Assembly (NCBI RefSeq): GCF_006715005.1
Contig: NZ_VFMJ01000001.1
Location: forward strand, 930,001 to 994,000
Origin: Serratia marcescens
Lineage (GTDB): Bacteria > Pseudomonadota > Gammaproteobacteria > Enterobacterales > Enterobacteriaceae
Direction: 5' to 3'
Length of the DNA stretch: 64,000 nt
The position numbers were made by a program, and so were the translations under genes. Within the stretch, counting starts at the first letter, position 1; each line of letters opens with the position of its first letter. Below the pieces are notes generated by a model, which saw only the letters and a program-made list of their open reading frames with translations, ran no database searches and was not told where the DNA came from. Positions 58,161-64,000 of the stretch are shown piece after piece.

Positions 58161-59588
58161 TTATCCCACCAACTCTTTGCCGTAATCGAACAGCGCTTTC
58201 AGCAGGGCCGTTTTCTCTTTGTCGCCTTCGTGCAGGTTATACAGCGATTCGAGCTGCAGCAGATAACTCTGCACGCGTTCAGCGCTCAACGCTTCCTGAC
58301 GGTGTTGCAGCCAGCGGCGCTGCTCGGCATCGTCCAGCGTATTCGGGTAGTTGCGCGCGCGGAAGCGGAACAGCAGCTCTTTCATGCGGCCGTCACTGAA
58401 GGCCAGATCCAGCGCCGGCAGGTTCTGTGGCTTGGTCTGCTGGATAATCCTCATCGCCGCTTTGTCGGCGTCGCTGAAGAAACCGTCGTACAACCGGGCG
58501 TCGACGTCGTCGGAGCCTTTGAACGGTGCGGCTTCGGCGAACAGCGCCACCACTTTCTCGCGCACTTCCGGGTGCTGTTTCAGCAGCTGCAGGTTCTGCA
58601 GGCAGGCCTGGCGATCGATGCCCAGCCGCTCGGCGTTCTCCGGCAGCAGGGTTTTGGCCGGTGCCAGCACCGGGCATTTGTTGATGTGCACCAGCTTGAT
58701 CGGCACCGGTGCCTGATCCGGCGCCAGGTCGTCGCGGCGCGTATACAGCCGTTCACGCAGCTGCTCGGCGCTCAGCGTCAGCAGCGGCGTCATATCGCCG
58801 GCGAGATCGCACATGATCACCGCATTCTTGTTGTCCGGGTGCCAGGCCAGCGGCGACACCCAGCTGGTGTTACCGCGCGCCGCGCCGAACATGCCGGAGA
58901 CGTGCACCAGCGGCGCCATGTCGGCGACGTCGATCAGGGCGTTCAGCTTGTGCTTATTGCGGTGCTGCAACAGGAAATCGAACAGCCGCGGCTGTGCCTG
59001 TTTGACCAGTTTGGCCATCGCGATGGTGGCGTAAACGTCCGACATCGCATCGTGAGCCTGCGTGTGCTCGACGCCGTTGGCGCGCGTCAGATGTTCCAGG
59101 CGGAAGCTGGGGAAGCCGTCTTCGTTTTCCGGCCAGACGATGCCGTCCGGGCGCAGGGCATAGCAGGCGCGCATCACATCCAGCAGATCCCAGCGCGAGT
59201 TGCCGTTTTGCCAGCTGTAGGCATAGGGATCGTAGAAGTTGCGATAGAAGATATTGCGGCTCACTTCGTCATCGAAGCGGATGTTGTTGTAACCGAGAAT
59301 GCAGGTGCCGGCCACGCTGAAGGCCTGATGGATTTGGCGGGTGAACTCGGCTTCGTTAACCCCTTTGGCACGTGCCACCTGCGGCGTGATGCCGGTGATC
59401 ATCACCGCCTCGGGTTCCGGCAGGTAATCGTCGGCCGGGGCGCAGTAGATGACCAGCGGCTCTTCGATAATGTTGAAATCCATATCGGTGCGCACGCCGG
59501 CGAACTGCGCCGGGCGATCCAGCGACGGGCTCTTGCCGAAGGTTTCGTAATCGTGAATATAAAATGTGGCCGTTGCCTTGCTGCTCAA
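58161..59588 (-). CDS. sbcB: Exodeoxyribonuclease I
   Basis: This 475-residue 3'-5' single-strand DNA exonuclease has a DEDDh catalytic set at D13, E15, D106, H179 and D184, each two positions before its E. coli counterpart. The exonuclease domain is followed by the SH3-like and helical C-terminal domains that form the ring around DNA. It acts in mismatch repair and recombination. A small theta-like gene lies 90 bases upstream on the same strand. Confidence 0.95.
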   Translation of the reverse strand: MSSKATATFYIHDYETFGKSPSLDRPAQFAGVRTDMDFNIIEEPLVIYCAPADDYLPEPEAVMITGITPQVARAKGVNEAEFTRQIHQAFSVAGTCILGYNNIRFDDEVSRNIFYRNFYDPYAYSWQNGNSRWDLLDVMRACYALRPDGIVWPENEDGFPSFRLEHLTRANGVEHTQAHDAMSDVYATIAMAKLVKQAQPRLFDFLLQHRNKHKLNALIDVADMAPLVHVSGMFGAARGNTSWVSPLAWHPDNKNAVIMCDLAGDMTPLLTLSAEQLRERLYTRRDDLAPDQAPVPIKLVHINKCPVLAPAKTLLPENAERLGIDRQACLQNLQLLKQHPEVREKVVALFAEAAPFKGSDDVDARLYDGFFSDADKAAMRIIQQTKPQNLPALDLAFSDGRMKELLFRFRARNYPNTLDDAEQRRWLQHRQEALSAERVQSYLLQLESLYNLHEGDKEKTALLKALFDYGKELVG

Positions 59589-59678
59589 AATCGCGTCTCT
59601 TCAGTGGCGGATACAATATGCCCCTATTGTAACGGCGTGGGGAGCGATGCCAAGCGGCGGTTAGCGAAATGCGCGCAA

Positions 59679-59867
59679 TTACGCACGGCGATAATAATCC
59701 AGCCGTTGATGAAAGTAGGGGAGCAGGTGGTCGGGGACCTGTTGTTCCGTTTCCGCCTGGGTCGAGGCGATGCCGTAGCGTTCGTTGTAGATCACGCTGA
59801 TGGCCAGCAAATCGGTTTCTATTTTCTCGCGTTGTGCCTGCGGTAAGCTATCCAGCTTTCGAGCCAT
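59679..59867 (-). CDS. DNA polymerase III theta-like small protein (HolE family)
   Basis: In this 62-residue protein, KLDSLPQAQREKIETDL, YNERYGIASTQAE and VPDHLLPYFHQRL align with E. coli theta (LDQTEMDKVNVDL, FKERYNMPVIAEA, QPEHLRSWFRERL). It is shorter than HolE (76 aa) and ends soon after the third helix. Theta binds and stabilises the epsilon proofreading exonuclease. This copy lies upstream of sbcB, whose product has the same exonuclease fold as epsilon. A GGGAG site precedes the ATG. Whether it is the only holE of the genome or an extra paralogue cannot be told from here. Confidence 0.75.
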   Translation of the reverse strand: MARKLDSLPQAQREKIETDLLAISVIYNERYGIASTQAETEQQVPDHLLPYFHQRLDYYRRA

Positions 59868-59921
59868 CGTTATCTCCCTGTGAACCTTAGGGCATAATAG
59901 GATCGTTAGCGGGTCTTGTCC

Positions 59922-60128
59922 CTACCCATTCCGGGGGGCGGTGGATGCCTGAGCGCCTTGCTGCGAGCAGGGGGCCAGACTGTGGCGGGCGGCGAACTCG
60001 CTCTCCTGCGTATGGGTATTGAGGCGATCCGCCCGGTTATACAGCGAGCAGGCGCCGCCGATCACCGCCACCCAAAACAGGGTGCACAGCAGTAAAACCC
60101 CCAACCAGGCTTTTTGGTTATAGGTCAT
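59922..60128 (-). CDS. Hypothetical single-pass membrane protein
   Basis: This 68-residue protein has one membrane helix at about 8-29 (WLGVLLLCTLFWVAVIGGA) and a short polar tail with one cysteine. GGAGG six bases before the ATG supports translation. No family was recognised. It precedes the theta-like gene on the same strand by 54 bases, so the two may be co-transcribed. Confidence 0.6.
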   Translation of the reverse strand: MTYNQKAWLGVLLLCTLFWVAVIGGACSLYNRADRLNTHTQESEFAARHSLAPCSQQGAQASTAPRNG

Positions 60129-60386
60129 AAGTCCTCCACGGACGAGAAGAGAAATAACATTGACCGTTTAATTAAATCAGGGGTTACATCAATGGTATTT
60201 AAACAGTAGGGATTAATCGCAAAGCGTGCCCGACTCTTTTGTTACTAAATCCATGATGGATGTTTCAAAAGATTCCTTAAGATAATATTAAGAAAAGTGA
60301 ATCAAGGTGCCGTAATTCTATTTAATATTTGTTTAATTATCCGCAGATACAATCTTCCACATTCAATACCAATGTGGGTGACAATT

Positions 60387-61496
60387 ATGAAAACGCTACT
60401 GTTGACCGGCGCTACCGGCTTTCTCGGTGGTGCAGTTCTTGAAAAATTACTGATTGAAAATCAGTCTATTAATTATCTTTTACTGGTGCGCGCCGATGAT
60501 GCACAGCAAGGGTTGGCCCGTATTCGCACGAATATGGAAAAGTTTAATATCGACGCGAACCTGCTGTCTAAAATTACGATAGAAAATATATTGTTGGGCG
60601 ACCTTTCCGAGCCGGCCGACTTTTTAACTGACGCACGTATTAACAATGTCACGCACGTTATTAACTGCGCGGCCGTTGCTTCATTTGGTAATAACCCGCT
60701 CATTTGGAAGGTAAACGTAGAAGGCACCCTGGCCTTTGCCGAAAGAATGGCGCAGGTGCCGGGATTAAAACGCTTCCTGCACGTCGGTACCGCCATGTCC
60801 TGTTCGCCGGAACCGGGTTCGCTGGTGGCTGAGAGCGGCGAGTTTGAGGAAGATGCCGAGCACCTGGTGGAATATACGCGTTCCAAATCCACCATCGAAC
60901 AACTGATGCGCCAACGCTGCCCGCAAATGCCGCTGACCATCGCTCGTCCGTCGATCGTGGTGGGGCACACCCGCCTGGGCTGCCAGCCTTCGAGCAGCAT
61001 TTTCTGGGTGTTTGGCATGGCGCTGATGCTGCGCAAGTTTATGTGCTCGCTGCAGGACAATATCGACGTGATCCCGGTGGATTACTGCGCGGATGCGCTG
61101 GTAATGCTGATGAACAGCGAAACGCTGGAGAACGACGTTTATCACATCTCTGCCGGTGAGGAGAGCAGCGTCAGCTTTGCTGAAATTGACAACGCCATGG
61201 CGGTGGCCCTGGAAAAGGCGCCGGTGGGTGATGAGTATGCGCAGGTAACCTATGACGCGCTGGTCAAAATGCGCCGTCAGCTGAAAGACATTTTCGGCCC
61301 GTGCAACGAGCGGCTGATGCTGAAGGCGATGCGCCTGTACGGATCGTTCGCCATGCTCAACGTGCGTTTCAGCAACGAGAAAATCCTCAAGCTGGGCATG
61401 CCGAAGCCGCCGCGTTTCACCGACTACATCGCCGGTTGCGTGCAGTCGACCCGCGGGCTGTCTATCCAGCAGCAGATGGTGGTGGACTTCAAATAA
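60387..61496 (+). CDS. Extended SDR oxidoreductase of the thioester-reductase type (NAD_binding_4)
   Basis: This 369-residue Rossmann protein has TGATGFLGG at 7-15 and an SDR active site with Y163 and K167 (YTRSK). The build is that of NAD_binding_4 domains, which reduce acyl thioesters to aldehydes or alcohols in fatty acyl-CoA reductases and at the ends of nonribosomal peptide synthetases. It stands alone, with no carrier or synthetase gene nearby. The upstream 250 bases are unusually AT-rich. The ATG at 60387 puts the Rossmann motif at the normal distance. Substrate is unknown. Confidence 0.75.
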   Translation: MKTLLLTGATGFLGGAVLEKLLIENQSINYLLLVRADDAQQGLARIRTNMEKFNIDANLLSKITIENILLGDLSEPADFLTDARINNVTHVINCAAVASFGNNPLIWKVNVEGTLAFAERMAQVPGLKRFLHVGTAMSCSPEPGSLVAESGEFEEDAEHLVEYTRSKSTIEQLMRQRCPQMPLTIARPSIVVGHTRLGCQPSSSIFWVFGMALMLRKFMCSLQDNIDVIPVDYCADALVMLMNSETLENDVYHISAGEESSVSFAEIDNAMAVALEKAPVGDEYAQVTYDALVKMRRQLKDIFGPCNERLMLKAMRLYGSFAMLNVRFSNEKILKLGMPKPPRFTDYIAGCVQSTRGLSIQQQMVVDFK

Positions 61497-61532
61497 CCGC
61501 CGGGCGCAGCGGGCGCCCGACGTTGTCGTCCG

Positions 61533-62279
61533 TTACCAGGACGAAGAGGACCAGAAGACGCGGCCGAGCACCACCAGTTGCTCTTTGCGCTGCTGATAGC
61601 TGAGGTGCTCGTCCTGGTACTCTTCCCGGTTGAGGGAGCGGATGATGACGCCGCCGTCCGGCTGCTCGATCAGCACCTTCACCCGCAGCAAATTGCCGTG
61701 GCGGATGGCATAGGTCTTGCCTTCGCGGATGCGCGTGTCGTCGGTGTTGATGCCGACCACGTCGCCGTCCTGCAGACGCGGCTCCATGCTGGAGCCGGAG
61801 ATGCGAATAATGCGCGCGGCGTTGACCGCCACCCCCATCTTGTGCAGATAGTAACGGCGGAAGATCAGCGAAAATTCCTCGCGATCGACGATTTCGTAGC
61901 AGCCGTCGCCGGCGGAAAAATCAATATCCAGCAGCGGGATCTCCACAAACTCTTCCTTGTCCTGTTCGGTATCTTCCCATACCACCGGTTTTAAACGGGC
62001 GGGCTGGAAGTCCGACTCCGCCGCCACGTTGTCAAACGGGCGCACCAGCTGCTTTTCATGAAACACGTCGAACCAGCCCTTGGGCAAATTCAGCCTGGCC
62101 TCGATCCGCCTGGCCAGATTGTCGCCAAGATTGCGGGAGGATTTTTCCCCGATGATTTGGCTCAGCGTTGGCGCGGAAGACTCAACCAGCGTGGCGAACT
62201 CATTCTGGTTGACGCCTTGCCGGGCGTAGCGGGCCATCAATTCGCGCAGATTGTTGCGCCTGATTTCTTTAGTTTCCAT
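61533..62279 (-). CDS. LexA/CI-like S24 repressor
   Basis: This 248-residue protein has an N-terminal helix-turn-helix (about 10-60, NQNEFATLVESSAPTLSQII) and a C-terminal S24 peptidase domain. The self-cleavage machinery is present: A123-G124 in FSAGDG as the cleavage site, S164 in GSSMEP and K201 in LLRVKVL. It should be inactivated by RecA-stimulated autocleavage. Palindromic AT-rich sites cover the region before it, where the amidase gene diverges. No phage structural or replication genes are nearby. Confidence 0.85.
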   Translation of the reverse strand: METKEIRRNNLRELMARYARQGVNQNEFATLVESSAPTLSQIIGEKSSRNLGDNLARRIEARLNLPKGWFDVFHEKQLVRPFDNVAAESDFQPARLKPVVWEDTEQDKEEFVEIPLLDIDFSAGDGCYEIVDREEFSLIFRRYYLHKMGVAVNAARIIRISGSSMEPRLQDGDVVGINTDDTRIREGKTYAIRHGNLLRVKVLIEQPDGGVIIRSLNREEYQDEHLSYQQRKEQLVVLGRVFWSSSSW

Positions 62280-62297
62280 CGTGCAATGATCGCACTC

Positions 62298-62363
62298 TTT
62301 AGCAAAAAGGTAAATAACGATTTTGCTAAAAAACACTTGCGCATGATTTAGCAATTAGCTAAA
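62298..62363. promoter_or_regulatory. Operator cluster between the S24 repressor and the amidase
   Basis: TTTAGCAAAA at 62298-62307 and its inverse TTTTGCTAAA at 62321-62330 form one dyad. TTTAGCAATTAGCTAAA at 62347-62363 is a tighter palindrome with the same half-site TTTAGC. Such repeated half-sites are what a CI-like dimer would bind. They sit directly upstream of the repressor gene and about 95 bases before the amidase. Confidence 0.65.
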
Positions 62364-62455
62364 ACAAAAAGGGTGAGCCAAGGGTTCACCTGTGCGGGGC
62401 GGCCTGTCATGATGAGGGGCCGCTCAGTGAAATCAAACGAGAGAGGGACTTTACG

Positions 62456-63223
62456 ATGTACAAGATTGATTACAATAGCTACCGATCGGTCGCCAGCTTC
62501 GGCCACCGCGTGCGTTTTCTGGTGCTGCACTACACGGCACAAAACTTCGCCGACTCGGTGAAGTCGTTGACCGGAAAATCGGTCAGCGCGCACTATCTGG
62601 TGCCGGATCCGACCGAGGCCACCTATCAGGCCGCCGGCTTCAGCGGCGTGCGCATTTTCAACCTGGTGGACGAGAACGAGCGCGCCTGGCATGCCGGCAC
62701 CAGCCAATGGGGCACCCGCAGCAATATCAACGACACCTCGATCGGCATCGAGATCGTTAACCTGGCGAGCGGTGACGGTGAAAACATCACCTTCCCGCCG
62801 TTCAATCCGCAGCAGATCGAGGCGGTCACCCAGCTGGCGCAGAATATCCTGCAGCGTTATCCGGACATCTCGCCGGTGAACGTGGTGGCGCACTCCGACA
62901 TTGCGCCGGGCCGCAAGAGCGATCCGGGCCCGCAGTTCCCGTGGCAGCAGCTGTATCAGGCCGGCGTCGGCGCCTGGTATGACGAAACGACCAAGCAGCA
63001 GCGCCAGCAGGAATACTGCAGCCAGGGTCTGCCGGCGCAGGCCGAGCTGCTGAAGCTGTTCGCCCAATACGGCTACGACACCTCGGCGGCGAACACCGCA
63101 GAGGGCTATCGCCAACTGGTGCGCGCGTTCCAGCTGCACTTCCGTCAGCAGAAGTATGACGGCGTGATGGATGTCGAAACCGCCGCCGTTCTGCGCGCGC
63201 TGGTCGACAAGTACGCCGCCTGA
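62456..63223 (+). CDS. N-acetylmuramoyl-L-alanine amidase, AmiD/AmpD type
   Basis: This 255-residue Amidase_2 enzyme has zinc ligands visible as H25 in VLHYTA, H146 in VVAHSDIAPGRK and D156 in KSDPG. A C-terminal peptidoglycan-binding domain lies at about 190-255. Unlike E. coli AmiD it has no signal peptide or lipobox, so it is cytoplasmic unless released, as with AmpD or phage endolysins. Serratia carries such an extra paralogue (AmiD2) as I recall it. GAGAGGG precedes the ATG. Confidence 0.85.
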   Translation: MYKIDYNSYRSVASFGHRVRFLVLHYTAQNFADSVKSLTGKSVSAHYLVPDPTEATYQAAGFSGVRIFNLVDENERAWHAGTSQWGTRSNINDTSIGIEIVNLASGDGENITFPPFNPQQIEAVTQLAQNILQRYPDISPVNVVAHSDIAPGRKSDPGPQFPWQQLYQAGVGAWYDETTKQQRQQEYCSQGLPAQAELLKLFAQYGYDTSAANTAEGYRQLVRAFQLHFRQQKYDGVMDVETAAVLRALVDKYAA

Positions 63224-63317
63224 GCCTGACCGCGAATGGGGGACGCCTCATTCGCCTTTTCCTTGCCGGGCTTCCTCCGCTAAAATGGCGGCCTGGATGG
63301 TCTTTATCGGAGGCATC

Positions 63318-64000
63318 GTGCGCCTCGATCGAAAAATCTCTTCCCTTGAATTGCTGACCTATCGCCACTATCGCATCGTTCACGGCGTGCGTATTGGGCT
63401 GGCGTTTATTCTGACCTTTCTGCTGATCCGCTTGCTGGCGGTGCCCGAAGGCACCTGGCCGCTGATCACCCTGGTGGTGGTGATGGGGCCGATCTCGTTT
63501 TGGGGCAACGTGCTGCAGCGGGCGCTGCAACGCATTGCCGGCACGGTTTTCGGCGCCGCGTCCGGCCTGATTGCCCTGTATCTGGAGCTCTATTCGCTGC
63601 CGTTGATGTTGGTCTGGTGCGGCGTGGTAATGTTCGTCTGCGGCTACCTGACGCTCGGCAAACGGCCGTATATGGCGCTGCTGGTGGGGATCACGCTGGC
63701 GGTGGTGTGCGGCGCGGGCGCCGGTGACATGCATACCGCGCTGTGGCGCAGCGGCGACGTGATCTTCGGCTCGTTGCTGGCGCTGCTGTTCACCAGCATC
63801 TACCCACAGCGCGCCTATATTCTGTGGCGCATGCACATGGCGGACTGCCTGCAAACCGCCGCCCGCCTCTACGGCGCCTATTTTTCGCCGAACGTCATTG
63901 AGCGGCCGCGGCTGGAGCCGCAGCTCAAGGATCTGTTGAATCAGGTGGTGAAGCTGCGCAGCCTGATCGTGCCCGCCAGCAAGGAAACCCGCATTCCCAA
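63318..64000 (+). CDS. yeeA: FUSC-family membrane protein YeeA (partial, N-terminal)
   Basis: The first 227 codons are in the window and the frame is still open at its right edge. It starts with GTG at 63318, four bases after GGAGG. The stretches YRHYRIVHGVRI, MGPISFWGNV and LWRSGDVIFGSLLA match E. coli YeeA. About six membrane helices precede a cytoplasmic part. FUSC proteins include aromatic acid exporters, but YeeA has no settled role. Nearness to sbcB and plaP agrees with E. coli. Confidence 0.88.
   Translation, partial: MRLDRKISSLELLTYRHYRIVHGVRIGLAFILTFLLIRLLAVPEGTWPLITLVVVMGPISFWGNVLQRALQRIAGTVFGAASGLIALYLELYSLPLMLVWCGVVMFVCGYLTLGKRPYMALLVGITLAVVCGAGAGDMHTALWRSGDVIFGSLLALLFTSIYPQRAYILWRMHMADCLQTAARLYGAYFSPNVIERPRLEPQLKDLLNQVVKLRSLIVPASKETRIP

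Noticed and set aside
61533..63223. Prophage remnant suggested by the S24 repressor and amidase
   Set aside because: No integrase, replication, capsid or tail genes flank the pair, and the neighbours are chromosomal genes in their usual order. The pair is treated as a stand-alone unit.
1..64000. CRISPR array, rRNA operon or complete insertion sequence
   Set aside because: No regularly spaced repeats, no rRNA sequence and no transposase or integrase frame were found on either strand.

Overview
The window looks like chromosome from an enterobacterium of the genus Serratia, probably the S. marcescens group. This is an inference from high GC content and from gene order. Long blocks are collinear with the Escherichia coli yej/yei region: proL-yejM-yejL-yejK, rplY-radD-rsuA-bcr-yejG-yejFEBA-pdeN-mepS-lpxT-yeiR-yeiQ, yeiP-yeiW-setB, fruBKA, nfo-yeiH-yeiE-lysP. 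A second block (plaP-sbcB-yeeA) is neighbouring in E. coli too. Between these blocks are genes that E. coli lacks at these positions.

Layout: 1-2707 is the end of a gentisate-pathway operon (mhbD' H I M) that degrades 3-hydroxybenzoate. 2820-11710 holds tRNA-Pro(GGG) and conserved genes for envelope control, nucleoid, ribosome and helicase functions, plus a drug exporter. 11720-17263 is the YejABEF peptide importer. 17357-22102 carries a c-di-GMP phosphodiesterase, a murein endopeptidase, a lipid A kinase-like enzyme and a metal-chaperone GTPase. 22410-25737 has an orphan short fimbrial-type protein and divergent hexuronate genes (yeiQ/uxuA). 25781-29413 has yeiP, a tryptophan permease with a TrpR-type operator, yeiW and setB. 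29569-33216 is an anaerobic TMAO reductase with its pentahaem cytochrome. 34120-37888 is the fructose PTS operon with two Cra-type sites.

38050-43724 runs from a DJ-1-like protein through nfo, yeiH and yeiE to lysP. 45235-50911 is a catecholate-type siderophore uptake locus: permease and ATPase face a binding lipoprotein and a TonB-dependent receptor, with a Fur-like box at each outer end. A 767-bp non-autonomous transposable element with IS4-like ends sits in the shared terminator of this locus. 51157-53660 is a sugar ABC transporter with no binding protein. 53816-58090 is a polyamine block (puuR, puuA, plaP), in which an upstream reading frame overlaps the plaP start. 58161-60128 has sbcB preceded by a small protein resembling DNA polymerase III theta. 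60387-64000 has a lone reductase of the NAD_binding_4 type, a LexA-like S24 repressor divergent from a cytoplasmic-looking amidase, and the start of yeeA.

Most of the window is ordinary core genome. The signals that most deserve checking are the IS4-ended element with its 11-bp duplication, the theta-like/sbcB pair, the S24 repressor-amidase pair and the plaP leader reading frame. No tools were run: family assignments come from reading the proteins and recalling known relatives.
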